Below are positions 18,477 through 27,337 of a stretch of DNA of 64,000 bases, piece by piece (position 1 is the first letter of the stretch; each line of letters starts with the position of its first letter). The stretch is from Geobacillus subterraneus. GTDB taxonomy: Bacteria > Bacillota > Bacilli > Bacillales > Anoxybacillaceae. The translations under genes and the position numbers were made by a program. Under the pieces are notes generated by a model, which saw only the letters and a program-made list of their open reading frames with translations, was not told the origin of the DNA and ran no database searches. The DNA lies in contig NZ_CP014342.1 in NCBI RefSeq assembly GCF_001618685.1, positions 1,178,001 through 1,242,000 of the forward strand, given 5' to 3'.

Positions 18477-19543
18477 CTCAGCCAATCGTACAGCCGTTCT
18501 TGCTCTTTAATTTGTTTGGCGACGTCAAACCGCTGCTCAATCACTTTGCGCGCCCGCTTTGTAAACAGCGGAATCTGCTCTGGGTGTTCAAGAAAAAAGC
18601 GGATGCCGTTCGCCAGCTCTTTGTCGTCTTTCTCCGGGGCGAGGTAGCCCGTGCGCCCGTGTTCGATCAGTTCAGGGATGCCGGCATGATTCGTCGAGAT
18701 GACTGGCAGCCCGCTCGCCATCGCCTCTTTCAGCACGTTCGGGATGCCTTCGATGTCCCCGTCAGAGGCCGTCTCGCTCGCTAGGCAAAACAGATGGGCG
18801 CGGTTCATTTCTTGAGCGATGGCGGCCGCATCCATGGCGCCAAGCAATTCGACAAATGGGGTCAGCCCGAGCTCATTGATGAGCCGGCGAATGTTTTCCT
18901 CATCTTTCCCGCTCCCGATAATGCGGAGGCGGCAGCGGGGATGTTTCGCATGCACGTGCTTGAAGGCGCGCACGAGCGTTAAAAAGCCTTTTTTCTCGAC
19001 GAGCCGGCCAATCGAAAGAATGACGATGTCCCCATTTTCCGGGATCGTTCGTTCCTGATAAGGAAATAAATCGAGTTCAATGCCGCCGTAGAGGACATGG
19101 ATTTTTTCTTGAGGAAACCCTAAAGTGATCAGTTCATCGGCTAAGTAACGGCAGACGGGAAGAAAGAGCGCCCCGTGCTGTTTGAGCAGGCTATACCGCT
19201 TTTGGTTGCGCCGCAGGCTGTTCCCTTTTGCGGAGCCGTCACGGCCGCGGATGCTGACGACAAGCGGAATGCGATGGGCGATGCAAAGCGGGAGAATTTC
19301 AATGGCGTGTTTGCCGTGATGAGCATGAATGGCCACGATATTTTGTTCTTTGACGAAACGGTCGAAATTGTTGATATCGTTGAGGTGATAATAATTAACG
19401 AGAGGAAACGGGTGGCTGCCATCATCAGCGAACGACCCGATCATGATCGACCGGTATTTTTTTAGATGAACCATTTGGTTGTAAATAAAGCGCTGGTTAA
19501 TTTTCATTTTTTCATGGATAAAGTGGGCGATCGTTTGTTTCAT
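18461..19543 (-). CDS. Glycosyltransferase, GT4, probably spore-surface
   Basis: The 360-residue enzyme has a GT-B fold. The N-terminal part (FIHEKMKINQRFIYNQM, HAHHGKHAIEILPL) would bind acceptor. The donor half has ILSIGRLVEKKGFLTLVRAFK and EGIPNVLKEAMASGLPVIST with the EX7E glutamates. The ATG at 19543 overlaps the stop of the upstream kinase-like gene by 4 bases, so the two are co-translated and likely act together. The acceptor is unknown; the setting between ytdA and coat genes suggests the spore glycan. Confidence 0.85.
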   Translation of the reverse strand: MKQTIAHFIHEKMKINQRFIYNQMVHLKKYRSIMIGSFADDGSHPFPLVNYYHLNDINNFDRFVKEQNIVAIHAHHGKHAIEILPLCIAHRIPLVVSIRGRDGSAKGNSLRRNQKRYSLLKQHGALFLPVCRYLADELITLGFPQEKIHVLYGGIELDLFPYQERTIPENGDIVILSIGRLVEKKGFLTLVRAFKHVHAKHPRCRLRIIGSGKDEENIRRLINELGLTPFVELLGAMDAAAIAQEMNRAHLFCLASETASDGDIEGIPNVLKEAMASGLPVISTNHAGIPELIEHGRTGYLAPEKDDKELANGIRFFLEHPEQIPLFTKRARKVIEQRFDVAKQIKEQERLYDWLRKKTR

Positions 19544-20544
19544 GTTCTCGATCCCTCGCTTTTTAGTAAATCGGACAAAAAAGCGAATTTTTTCGTTTCC
19601 TGTTCGGCGAGACGGGTGAGCAAGTCCAAAGACGATGGGTTGCTTGCCGCCCGTTTTGGCTTTTCAAGGCTCACCGCTTCGTTGTAAAACACGTGCGGAA
19701 ACATGGCATCGGCCAAGTAGACGCTTTTATACGGAACGTACGGCAGGCAGATGGAAAAGTAAAGTTCAAACAACGGTTGAAGCCGTTTGATGACATTGTT
19801 TTTCGGGTTTTTCGTCAAAGAAATGAGCAAAAAACGAAAATCGTCAAGCGGAAGGCCGTAATAGGCGCGGTCAAAGTCGATCATCACCACATTGTTGTTT
19901 TCCGCCAATAAAAGATTGTTGCTGTTATAATCCCCGTGGCAAATGGCTTTTCGCTCCGCCGCCTCACGGCAAAAGCCGGCCAGGTTGCTTTTTTCAAGCA
20001 GCGCATAGCTCTGGTCAGCAAGTCGCGTCATCTGTTTCATTATATGAGAAAGAGCCGTCCCATTCGCAGCTGTTTTCGCCAGCTCTTGCAATTGTGCCAC
20101 TTTTTGACGGTGTGCGCACAGCACCTCTTTCGGCTCCGGAAAGGAAGGAGAGCCGGTGCCGATCCACTCGGTAAACAGGCTGTCGGCATGGAAGCGGGCC
20201 AATCCCTCGATTCGTTGCTGGAAAGATGGCCTTGTTTCGCTTAAGGGGACATAATCCATTAAATAGTAATAACTGTTTTTTCGGTGAACGTAATATTGTT
20301 TTGTTTTAGTCTGGAAAATTTCCGGGACGTGAAATCCTGTGTCGTATAGCTTGGAATGAAGCAAGATCGGAAAATTGGTTTTCTCTTCATTTAGCCGCTT
20401 GAGCACGTACCGCTGGCCCGTTTTTTTGTTTTGTACAAGCCATACTTTTTCTTCCTTCAGTTCACCGATGACGTCGGTCTCGGTTTCCGATAGGCCGTAA
20501 TGGTTTAACACGTCAAATAGCAGGCGAGATCGTTTCGAAGCCAA
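19540..20544 (-). CDS. CotS-family kinase-like protein
   Basis: The 334-residue protein is the third CotS/APH-fold paralogue in this region. It has ICHGDYNSNNLLLAENN (HxDxxxxN) and VVMIDFDRAYYG (DxD), so catalytic residues look intact. YVLKRLNEEK supplies a plausible ATP-binding lysine. The AGGAGGAACTGACC site supports the ATG at 20544. It couples by a 4-base overlap to a glycosyltransferase, the same pairing as cotSA-cotS. Phosphorylation of a sugar or protein on the spore surface is an inference. Confidence 0.82.
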   Translation of the reverse strand: MASKRSRLLFDVLNHYGLSETETDVIGELKEEKVWLVQNKKTGQRYVLKRLNEEKTNFPILLHSKLYDTGFHVPEIFQTKTKQYYVHRKNSYYYLMDYVPLSETRPSFQQRIEGLARFHADSLFTEWIGTGSPSFPEPKEVLCAHRQKVAQLQELAKTAANGTALSHIMKQMTRLADQSYALLEKSNLAGFCREAAERKAICHGDYNSNNLLLAENNNVVMIDFDRAYYGLPLDDFRFLLISLTKNPKNNVIKRLQPLFELYFSICLPYVPYKSVYLADAMFPHVFYNEAVSLEKPKRAASNPSSLDLLTRLAEQETKKFAFLSDLLKSEGSRT

Positions 20545-20703
20545 GGTCAGTTCCTCCTAGCATCATTGTCGATTAGTAAAAGTGTATGTAAGAGAAAAAG
20601 AGTTGGTATAGACAAGCGCACCAGCTAACGAGAAAACGGCGCCGTCAAAAACTAAAGCGCCGGCTGCGCTGTTTGGGCGCCAGCCGGCGACGCTATGTTC
20701 CTG

Positions 20704-21006
20704 TTATTCCTCCTCGTCATCCACATTGGTTGATGAAGCCGGCCGCATGGAAGCAGGGAGATCGATTGCCGTGATCGCCGTCGCATTGAGGGAAAGCGGG
20801 CGCCCCCCATCTTCGTAAAAACGGTCAACCAACAGCGAAACGGTGTTCGTCCGCGGCTCGAAATCGAGAAAAAGCGCGTTGTAATATGTCTCGTTGGCGG
20901 TGTGTACGTTCACTTCTGTGTTCGGCGGAAGTGCCGTCAGCTGTTCATAAAGAGCGCGGGGAAGGCGGGGGCGGGTCGGCCGCTGATCGAAAAATACATG
21001 ATACAT
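20704..21006 (-). CDS. Small hypothetical protein, probable spore protein
   Basis: The 100-residue product starts MYHVFFDQRPTRPRLP at ATG 21006 with AAGGAGGCGACACA upstream. An SM-like run of short strands follows (TEVNVHTANETYYNALFLDFEPRTN, TVSLLVDRFYEDGG), and the tail NVDDEEE is acidic. The open frame could start far upstream at 21462 but would run through the divergent yjcA-like start. Not recognised as a named family; the neighbours suggest expression in sporulation. Confidence 0.7.
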   Translation of the reverse strand: MYHVFFDQRPTRPRLPRALYEQLTALPPNTEVNVHTANETYYNALFLDFEPRTNTVSLLVDRFYEDGGRPLSLNATAITAIDLPASMRPASSTNVDDEEE

Positions 21007-21186
21007 TGTGTCGCCTCCTTTCTTTCTTATCTCTTGTGTTAAAAACCTATACTCCATCATATGATTGGCGTAGGAGAGCGTTTGGGTAAACGTCCGCACG
21101 AAGGCGAATTCGCCCGCCGCTAGATGAAGCAAAGAGGAAAAGAGACCTCCTTTTGCGGCCATGGGGAGCGGAAAGGGGAGAGGAAT

Positions 21187-21537
21187 GTGGATGATCCGTT
21201 TTCGTTTGTTCTTCTTTGTCTGGCCAGCTTCCGCCTGACGAGGCTCATCGCATATGATGCGATCATGAACTGGCTGCGCCGGCCTTTTCACGAGTGGGTC
21301 GAAGAGGAGCTTCCAGACGGAAGAAGGGAAGTAGTTCTCGTTTTGAAGGGAAGCGGGCTGCGGCGCTGGTTCGGCGAATTGTTGAGCTGCTACTGGTGCA
21401 CCGGGATATGGTGTGCGGCGTTTTGTTACGCCGGCATGATGCTTTGGCCGACCGTCTTTCAACCGTTCATCGTGCTGCTTGCCATTGCCGGCGGTGCGGC
21501 GCTCATTGAGACGATTGTCAGCAGATGGCTGTCATAG
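21187..21537 (+). CDS. yjcA: DUF1360 sporulation membrane protein (YjcA-like)
   Basis: The 116-residue protein starts at GTG 21187 behind AAAGGGGAGAGG. It has two to three hydrophobic segments (FSFVLLCLASFRLTRLIAYD, WLCAAF-type and FIVLLAIAGGAALIETIV) and the DUF1360 pattern SCYWCTGIWCAAF, with three cysteines. B. subtilis YjcA (about 119 residues) is annotated as a sporulation protein. A longer in-frame start at 21124 has no good site. Function unknown. Confidence 0.8.
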   Translation: MDDPFSFVLLCLASFRLTRLIAYDAIMNWLRRPFHEWVEEELPDGRREVVLVLKGSGLRRWFGELLSCYWCTGIWCAAFCYAGMMLWPTVFQPFIVLLAIAGGAALIETIVSRWLS

Positions 21538-21722
21538 AGAGGCATGGCTAGTGATCGGCCAATGCGGATGGCCCATCGATGCTGCTGGCCAATCGCTGCT
21601 TTGCAAGGCCCGGCGTCGCTTAGGCTGTCGTTAGCCGTCGGAATGAGAACACCGGCCTAAGAGCAGGCCGGCGAAGAAAAGAAAGCGCGCGGTTGGGCGT
21701 GCGAAACGATGGAAAGGACCGG

Positions 21723-22487
21723 TTACCATTGGATGGCGATATGGTTGGCCGCGGGAACGCCTTTTGGCAATTCGGCGCAATACACAAAGCCGTCGACCGT
21801 CAACGACCGGGCGCTGCCCGACGGGCGGACGGCGATTTCAAATTGGGAGAAGCGCCGCTCTTCACCGGGTTCAAGCGGGGAGCCATGGAGCGGGGCGATC
21901 CAATATTCGCCGTTTTGCCGCACTTTTTCCCGCCAGTTTTCTTGGGTGAACGTCCAGCTTTCTCCGCTGCTTGCGGCAAGCAGTTCTTGTTCAGCACGGG
22001 CGCTTTGCGGCAGCACAATTTTTCCGCTCAGCACCGCTGTTTTGGGCGGGGAGAGACGGAGACAGACAATGAGATGGTGAAGCGGCGTTGTTCCGCTGTT
22101 GCGAATGATGAAATCGCCGATTACGGTCATCTCTTCCTCGTCAAGATGCGACGGAATGACGACAGAATAGTGGAACAGCGCCAACACAGAGGCGGTCGGC
22201 TCGGCGGTTGTTTGTTTTCCTTCGGAGCGATGATGTTCCGCCTCTTCTAGGGCGATTTCGGATAACAACAATTGGCGTTCCAAGGCAGCGATTTTTTTCT
22301 TATATGTTTCAACGTTGACGGTTTCTGCTTCGCGGAACTTTTCTTTCCAATAGGCGCTGCGCATTTTTTCCTTGGCCAGCTCGGCTTCTAGTTGCTGCAA
22401 CTGTTGCTTGCATGAGGCAGCTTCCGACCGGTAGTGGATGATTTGCTGCTGCAGGCGGAGGTGTCGGTCATCGTTCGTGTTTTTCAC
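21723..22487 (-). CDS. Coiled-coil plus beta-domain hypothetical protein
   Basis: The 254-residue protein starts at GTG 22487 with GGAAAGCAA nearby. Residues 1-85 form a strong coiled coil (LRLQQQIIHYRSEAASCKQQ and ALERQLLLSEIALEEAE). The remaining 170 residues look like an immunoglobulin-type beta domain (VIGDFIIRNSGTTPLHHLIV, LEPGEERRFSQFEIAV). No signal peptide or cysteine motif is seen. I do not recognise the family; the context suggests a spore-coat or exosporium component. Confidence 0.75.
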   Translation of the reverse strand: MKNTNDDRHLRLQQQIIHYRSEAASCKQQLQQLEAELAKEKMRSAYWKEKFREAETVNVETYKKKIAALERQLLLSEIALEEAEHHRSEGKQTTAEPTASVLALFHYSVVIPSHLDEEEMTVIGDFIIRNSGTTPLHHLIVCLRLSPPKTAVLSGKIVLPQSARAEQELLAASSGESWTFTQENWREKVRQNGEYWIAPLHGSPLEPGEERRFSQFEIAVRPSGSARSLTVDGFVYCAELPKGVPAANHIAIQW

Positions 22488-22543
22488 TTGCTTTCCACCC
22501 CTTCCATTTTTATCTTATGTACGCACAGCGGGCAAATGCCATA

Positions 22544-22574
22544 TAAAAAAGGCTGTTGTTGGGAACAACAGCCT
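22544..22574 (-). terminator. Terminator of the Cys-rich spore protein gene
   Basis: AGGCTGTTGTT pairs with AACAACAGCCT, with a T run on the minus strand after the stem. Confidence 0.85.
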
Positions 22575-22589
22575 GAACGGTGCCGGACG

Positions 22590-23309
22590 TTACATGGCCG
22601 GGAATACGTCTGGGCATTGCGGCGGGAATTTGTTCGTCGGGCAAAGCACGGCTTCAGCAAGTTCTTCCCGCGGCTGGCAGAAACGGGCTTCGACTTCGAT
22701 TTTGACATCGGCTTCCATTTGGACTTCAAGGCACAAGGTGATGGAAACGTCGAGCTGGGCAAAGTTGTCCGTGCAAACGAGGCTCGTGTCGCATTCGAAG
22801 AAAGAAATATGGCAGTTGAGTTGCGTGCCTTCTGGAGCGCATAAGATGAATGTTTGCGCCGTGGCAAACGGAATCGGTGACGACTGGCAAATGACCGTGC
22901 CGGTCGGGCTGACGATTTGCACGACGACGTGCCCTTTGACGAGCGCTTTGACTTTTTGCAGCGTGACGATCTCACCAGAAGGAAGCGTGACGTTTACAGG
23001 CTGCCGGCCGTTTGGTTGCGTAATTTCCTGGCAAATCAACGCGTCCTGGTCAACGACTGGATCGATCGGGTTTCCTGCAGCATCGGTTAAGAAGCAGCGG
23101 ATCGTCAAAGCTTGCGGGTCCATCGCTTGCGCCGTCAAGAATTCACACATTGTTCCTGTCCGCTGGCAATTGGTCGTTGGAAAAATCATTTCCAAATCGT
23201 CGCCGCTGAAGCTGCGCAACGGTACATCAATTTGGCGCGTCACCCAGTCGTAAACTTTGCGGGTTCTGATGCATACTTTTTCTTTATCGCGACGATGATA
23301 ATGGCCCAT
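22590..23309 (-). CDS. Cysteine-rich probable spore coat/exosporium protein
   Basis: The 239-residue protein has 14 cysteines spread along it, begins MGHYHRRDKEKVCIRTRKVYDW and ends CPTNKFPPQCPDVFPAM. Between the cysteines the sequence is beta-strand-like, including repeated patterns such as VNVTLPSGEIVTLQ and QLDVSITLCLEVQME. The cysteine content and lack of export signal resemble crosslinked spore-surface proteins of Bacillus, but I cannot place it in a family. ATG 23309 follows GGAGGAACG. A terminator lies directly downstream. Confidence 0.72.
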   Translation of the reverse strand: MGHYHRRDKEKVCIRTRKVYDWVTRQIDVPLRSFSGDDLEMIFPTTNCQRTGTMCEFLTAQAMDPQALTIRCFLTDAAGNPIDPVVDQDALICQEITQPNGRQPVNVTLPSGEIVTLQKVKALVKGHVVVQIVSPTGTVICQSSPIPFATAQTFILCAPEGTQLNCHISFFECDTSLVCTDNFAQLDVSITLCLEVQMEADVKIEVEARFCQPREELAEAVLCPTNKFPPQCPDVFPAM

Positions 23310-23463
23310 TTTCTTCGTTCCTCCTATCGTTCATTTGTTCCCCAACGCCTGATGGTTTGGGACTACTGTATACTATGAACGACATGGGTAAATGTGTTGG
23401 GACAGATGCGGATTTTTTGCCGACGGACGCATGCCGGAGACGAAACAAAGGGGGAGATGACGA

Positions 23464-23799
23464 ATGAAAGAAAAACAAGGGACGATCCATACGGAAAAAA
23501 GAGGAATGGATGAACGGCGGCTGATGGAACGGATCACCGAGCTGGAGCGCCGGCTGAAAGAGGTGGAAGCGGAAAATATTGTTTTGCGGGAACTGGCCTA
23601 CCAAAGCGAACAGCGTTACGAACAAATCAAACAGCTCATGAAAGAAAACGACGAACTGCGCCGTCAATTGCAACAGCTGCCGCAGCCGGAAGCGTCGGGC
23701 GATGTTGACAAGGAAGAACGGCCGGACAGTTGGTTTTTCCATACGCTTAGGCAAGAAAACGCGATTGCGCCCCGTCCGGAGCGAGGCAGCAAAAAATGA
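23464..23799 (+). CDS. Small coiled-coil protein
   Basis: The 111-residue product is an almost continuous heptad-repeat helix from residue 15 to 75 (MERITELERRLKEVEAENIV, QRYEQIKQLMKENDELRRQL), then a polar tail containing DSWFFHTLRQENA. GGGGGAGATGACGA supports ATG 23464. It is divergent from the cysteine-rich gene and its stop (TGA) overlaps a possible downstream ATG. The family is not recognised; a structural role in the spore is possible. Confidence 0.7.
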   Translation: MKEKQGTIHTEKRGMDERRLMERITELERRLKEVEAENIVLRELAYQSEQRYEQIKQLMKENDELRRQLQQLPQPEASGDVDKEERPDSWFFHTLRQENAIAPRPERGSKK

Positions 23800-23870
23800 G
23801 AAGCACCCTTGGCCTATACGGCCATACAATAGCAATAGCCATACATTTTTCTATACGGGGGGATGAAGCC

Positions 23871-23984
23871 ATGATGAAACCAACTCCGCCGAAACCGACG
23901 ACGTGGGCGCTTTCCTCGACAACCCAGCCGGTGCGGCGCCCACGAGGCTGCGGCTGCGGCCGGCCGCCGGTCGTAAAGAAATAG
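23871..23984 (+). CDS. 37-residue Pro/Cys-rich peptide
   Basis: ATG 23871 is preceded by GGGGGGATGAAGCC. The peptide starts MMKPTPPKPTTWALSS and ends RGCGCGRPPVVKK. The good ribosome binding site and sporulation neighbours favour a real small gene, perhaps a coat peptide, but it could be chance. Confidence 0.45.
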   Translation: MMKPTPPKPTTWALSSTTQPVRRPRGCGCGRPPVVKK

Positions 23985-24065
23985 CAAGAGGCCGTGAGAG
24001 ACGCCTATACTCCGTTTCCTTTCCTTGCATAGTCTAACAGTGCAACTAGGCGAAAGGAAGGGGGG

Positions 24066-24296
24066 ATGGGGATGTCGGATCGAAAAAAAGCAAAAGTCAT
24101 TCACGTTGATAAGCTGATCATTCACGCCGATGACGTCGTGATTGTGCCGCGCGGACGCATTCGTGATCCATGGCTGTTCCCGCATCGTGCTGATGCCGAG
24201 ATCGAAGCCATTGAAGATGTGCGGGATGGAGCAGGGCGCGATGAGGGAGGACACGATCGGGACGAAGGGGAACGGAGGCCGTTCTCATGGATTTAG
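24066..24296 (+). CDS. Small acidic hypothetical protein
   Basis: The 76-residue product begins MGMSDRKKAKVIHVDKLIIHADDVVIVPRGRIRDPW. Its last third is rich in Asp, Glu, Gly and His. GAAAGGAAGGGGGG supports ATG 24066 or the in-frame ATG at 24072. The first 40 residues look like a conserved small beta domain. Family not recognised; it lies among sporulation genes and may be co-transcribed with the following holin-like gene. Confidence 0.6.
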   Translation: MGMSDRKKAKVIHVDKLIIHADDVVIVPRGRIRDPWLFPHRADAEIEAIEDVRDGAGRDEGGHDRDEGERRPFSWI

Positions 24297-24323
24297 TCAT
24301 GAGGCAAATGGGGGATATGAACA

Positions 24324-24527
24324 GTGGAGCGTTTTAAAAATTACGGGCTTTGGCTTGGAATTGGGTCGTTTGTCGTATTGGCCCTTGAGACGTTCGGCGT
24401 CGATATCGACCTTGGCAAATACGAGCAGCTGTATCACGCGCTGTTAAGCGTTTTAGTGATGGCCGGCATTTTAAACAATCCATCGCTTGGCCGCGGTTAT
24501 TCTGACAAAGTCGACAAACAGTCATAA
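24324..24527 (+). CDS. Holin-like small membrane protein
   Basis: The 67-residue product starts at GTG 24324 behind ATGGGGGATATGAACA. It has two hydrophobic helices (YGLWLGIGSFVVLALETFGV and ALLSVLVMAGILN) followed by NNPSLGRGYSDK, a tail resembling the NNPTT-GxxDS end of small phage holins. No endolysin or other phage gene is adjacent. It could instead be a spore membrane protein. Confidence 0.6.
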   Translation: MERFKNYGLWLGIGSFVVLALETFGVDIDLGKYEQLYHALLSVLVMAGILNNPSLGRGYSDKVDKQS

Positions 24528-24685
24528 ACGGCAAGGGCGCCTGTGGCAACGGCGCCCTTTTTGCGCCCGAAAAACCGGAAGTGCGGCGGACTGTTTTACA
24601 GTAAATGACAATTATAATTTGCCGGGGAAAAACCATTCTAATCATTGTCACCACCAATTCAACCACTTAAGGGAGGACATGAATC

Positions 24686-24892
24686 ATGACTGTTGCTACA
24701 CAAGTGAAACAAACGTTAGCTGGATTAAAAACCGCCCAAGCGAGCTTCGAAACGTTTGCGCTGCAAACGGAAAACCAAGCCGCGAAACAGCTTTATCAGC
24801 AAGCTGCTCAACAAACGCAAGCGGTCATCGATTTAGTCAACTCGCGCGTGCAAGAAATCCAAAACGAAGAGCCACAATATAAACAGCAGTAA
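24686..24892 (+). CDS. DUF1657 protein, first gene of spoVA2mob-type operon
   Basis: The 68-residue helical protein begins MTVATQVKQTLAGLKTAQAS and ends EIQNEEPQYKQQ. GGGAGGACATGAATC lies upstream. DUF1657 proteins occur in sporulation operons with spoVAC, spoVAD and spoVAEb; their role is unknown. A second, clearly related copy lies at 27338 (MTVASQVKQTLASLKG), and a third DUF1657-like segment is fused to the DUF421 protein of the same operon. Confidence 0.85.
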   Translation: MTVATQVKQTLAGLKTAQASFETFALQTENQAAKQLYQQAAQQTQAVIDLVNSRVQEIQNEEPQYKQQ

Positions 24893-24987
24893 CATTTGCG
24901 GAGGCAGATGTTGCGGTTCGGGCGGAAAGGTTGGCGGCACGCCAACCTTTTCCCCGCCTGACGGAAATACATAAAACGAATGGGTTG

Positions 24988-25464
24988 ATGACGATGAAAC
25001 AATGGTGGTTGGCGGCGATGGCTGCCTTCATGGTGGTCAGCGGCTGCGCGAAAGAGGAAACAGAACAAAAACAATCGCTGCAAGGGGCGGATTTGATGCG
25101 AGCCCAAACGTCTGGGACGGCCAAAGGGGCTCGGCTCGACCAAGGACCGGCCGAGCGGGCCGCCGCCTATTTACGACAGCGCCGGGACATCCGCGATGTG
25201 GTGGTGGTCAACAGTGGAGACCGGCTGCTCGTCGCGTATCAAATTCCCCATATGCAGCGATGGAACCGAAAGAAGATCGAAAAAGACGTTGAAGACCGAC
25301 TGCGCGATATGTTTCCCGGTTACCAAGTTGTTTCCTCAAGCGATTTAAAAATCTTTTGGAAAACGCAGCAATTAAAAACAAAGATGGTCAACAAACGCTG
25401 GGATCAGCGGGAGGTCAACCGGGAAATCGGGCGCATTGAAAAGCTGAGCAAAGAGCAGACATAA
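24988..25464 (+). CDS. YhcN/YlaJ-family sporulation lipoprotein
   Basis: The product (about 158 residues from ATG 24988, or 156 from ATG 24994) has a short signal peptide with the lipobox VVSGC, so it should be lipid-anchored at Cys and face outward. The remainder is the charged YhcN/YlaJ domain, with VVVVNSGDRLLVAYQIP and EDRLRDMFPGYQVVSSSD. The spacing and weak site leave the exact start open. It follows DUF1657 and precedes spoVAC by 11 bp. It is expected in the spore inner membrane. Confidence 0.82.
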   Translation: MTMKQWWLAAMAAFMVVSGCAKEETEQKQSLQGADLMRAQTSGTAKGARLDQGPAERAAAYLRQRRDIRDVVVVNSGDRLLVAYQIPHMQRWNRKKIEKDVEDRLRDMFPGYQVVSSSDLKIFWKTQQLKTKMVNKRWDQREVNREIGRIEKLSKEQT

Positions 25465-25475
25465 GAGGTGTCATT

Positions 25476-25955
25476 ATGGCGAATGAAAAGCGGAAAAAGT
25501 TAACTCCGGTTCAACAAGAGTATCACTTATTTGAAAAAGAACGGGAAACAAAGCGCCCGATCGTTCGCAACTGCGCCTGCGCCTTTCTCGTCGGCGGGAC
25601 CATTTGTGCGATCGGACAGGCGATCTCTTATTTTTATATGTATTTCTTTGACTTCACCGAGCAGACGGTAGGGAACCCGACGGTGGCGACCATGGTTTTT
25701 TTGTCAATGATTTTAACCGGCCTTGGCGTCTATGACCGAATCGCTCAGTTCGCCGGAGCGGGGAGCGCTGTGCCGGTGACGGGGTTTGGCAACGCCGTCA
25801 TTTCCGCGGCGATTGAACACCGAACAGAAGGATTCGTGCTCGGCGTGGGTTCCAACATGTTCAAGCTCGCCGGCTCGGTCATTTTGTTCGGTACGTTTGC
25901 GGCATTTGTCATCGCCCTCATCAAAACGATTGCCATACAGTGGGGGGGATTGTAA
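25476..25955 (+). CDS. spoVAC: Stage V sporulation protein AC
   Basis: The 159-residue membrane protein has four hydrophobic segments (CACAFLVGGTICAIGQAI, VATMVFLSMILTGLGVYD, and two C-terminal ones). GAGSAVPVTGFGNAVISAAIEHRTEG is the SpoVAC/AEb signature. In B. subtilis SpoVAC forms part of the channel that moves dipicolinic acid through the spore membrane and is mechanosensitive. Its stop overlaps the spoVAD ATG by one base. This copy belongs to the spoVA2mob-like set rather than the canonical spoVA operon. Confidence 0.93.
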   Translation: MANEKRKKLTPVQQEYHLFEKERETKRPIVRNCACAFLVGGTICAIGQAISYFYMYFFDFTEQTVGNPTVATMVFLSMILTGLGVYDRIAQFAGAGSAVPVTGFGNAVISAAIEHRTEGFVLGVGSNMFKLAGSVILFGTFAAFVIALIKTIAIQWGGL

Positions 25956-26968
25956 TGCTGAAAGGGCATCGCACTTGGGTATTTGCGAACAAACCGGCCA
26001 TTGTTGCGACCGCCGCCGTCGGCGGGCCGTTTGAGGCCAACGGCCGCCTCGCCGACGATTTCGATCTTCTTCACGAAGATTTATGGCTTGGCGAGGAGTC
26101 GTATGAGAAAGCGCACCGCGTTTTGCTTGAGGAAGCGGCATTTCAAGCGATGGAAAAGGCCGGTTTGGAGAAGGAACAGGTGCAGTTTTTCATCGCCGGC
26201 GACTTAATTAATCAAATGACGCCGACTAGCTTCGCCGCCCGGACGCTCGGCGCCCCGTATCTCGGCATTTTCGGCGCTTGCTCCACATCAATGGAAGGGC
26301 TGGCGCTCAGCGCTTTTATTACAAACTATGGCGGGGCAGACTATATATTGACCGGGGCATCGAGCCATAACACCGCCGTCGAAAAACAGTTCCGCTATCC
26401 GACAGAGTACGGCGGACAAAAGCCGCCGACGGCGCAGTGGACCGTCACTGGCGCCGGGGTCGCCATCGTCAGCCCAAAAGGGGACGGGCCGCGCGTGACG
26501 GCAGCGACGATCGGCCGGGTCGTCGATATGGGAATGGCCGATCCGTTTAATATGGGCGGTGCGATGGCACCGGCGGCGGTCGATACGATTGAAGCGCATT
26601 TACGCGATATGCAAATCGATGCATCGCACTATGACTTGATTGTCACCGGCGACTTAGGGAGAATCGGGCGTCAAGTTTCCCTAGATTTGTTGCGTCAGCA
26701 CGGCATTGAGATTGATGAGGAGCGTTACCAAGATTGCGGGCTCCTTATTTACCGCGATGGGCAGCCCGTGCTGTCCGGGGCGAGCGGGGCGGCTTGTTCC
26801 GCTGTGGTCATTTACGGCCATTTGCTCAAACGGATGCGGCGCGGCGAGCTGAAGCGCATTTTAGCTGTAGCGACCGGTGCGTTATTGTCGCCATTGTCGT
26901 TCCAGCAAAATGAAACGATTCCGTGCATCGCCCATGCGGTGGCGATCGAGTATGGAGGTGAGGCGTAG
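25955..26968 (+). CDS. spoVAD: Stage V sporulation protein AD
   Basis: The 337-residue thiolase-fold protein binds dipicolinic acid in known SpoVAD. It begins [20 protein letters not shown]. Recognisable regions are [39 protein letters not shown] and [17 protein letters not shown]. The start lies within the TAATG junction with spoVAC, and the stop abuts the next gene's GTG by one base. It is a soluble protein expected at the outer face of the inner spore membrane. Confidence 0.94.
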   Translation: MLKGHRTWVFANKPAIVATAAVGGPFEANGRLADDFDLLHEDLWLGEESYEKAHRVLLEEAAFQAMEKAGLEKEQVQFFIAGDLINQMTPTSFAARTLGAPYLGIFGACSTSMEGLALSAFITNYGGADYILTGASSHNTAVEKQFRYPTEYGGQKPPTAQWTVTGAGVAIVSPKGDGPRVTAATIGRVVDMGMADPFNMGGAMAPAAVDTIEAHLRDMQIDASHYDLIVTGDLGRIGRQVSLDLLRQHGIEIDEERYQDCGLLIYRDGQPVLSGASGAACSAVVIYGHLLKRMRRGELKRILAVATGALLSPLSFQQNETIPCIAHAVAIEYGGEA

Positions 26969-26969
26969 C

Positions 26970-27326
26970 GTGCTAGCCATGTTTTTTTGGGCGTTTGTCG
27001 TCGGCGGGTTGATTTGCGTCATTGGCCAGATTTTGCTGGATGTTTTTAAGCTCACCCCCGCCCATACGCTGACGATTCTCGTTGTCACTGGAGCGATTTT
27101 GGATGGATTTGATTTGTACGAACCGCTCATCGACTTCGCCGGCGCCGGGGCAACGATTCCGATTACAAGTTTTGGAAACTCGCTCGTCCACGGGGCGATG
27201 CAGGAAGCGGAAAAACACGGCATCGTCGGCGTGTTGACCGGCATGTTTGAAGTGACAAGCGCCGGCATTTCCGCTGCCATCGTCTTCGGATTTCTCGGCG
27301 CGCTTTTGTTCCGCCCGAAAGGATAG
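26970..27326 (+). CDS. spoVAEb: Stage V sporulation protein AEb
   Basis: The 118-residue membrane protein starts at GTG 26970 (TATGGAGGTGAGGC upstream); the in-frame extension to 26877 lies within spoVAD and is rejected. [20 protein letters not shown] mirrors the SpoVAC signature, showing the common origin of AC and AEb. It ends [10 protein letters not shown]. Together with SpoVAC and SpoVAD it would form a DPA channel complex. Confidence 0.92.
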   Translation: MLAMFFWAFVVGGLICVIGQILLDVFKLTPAHTLTILVVTGAILDGFDLYEPLIDFAGAGATIPITSFGNSLVHGAMQEAEKHGIVGVLTGMFEVTSAGISAAIVFGFLGALLFRPKG

Positions 27327-27337
27327 GAGGGACGTTC

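Noticed and set aside
24324-24527. Prophage lysis cassette
   Set aside because: The holin-like gene has no endolysin or phage genes around it and sits among sporulation genes.
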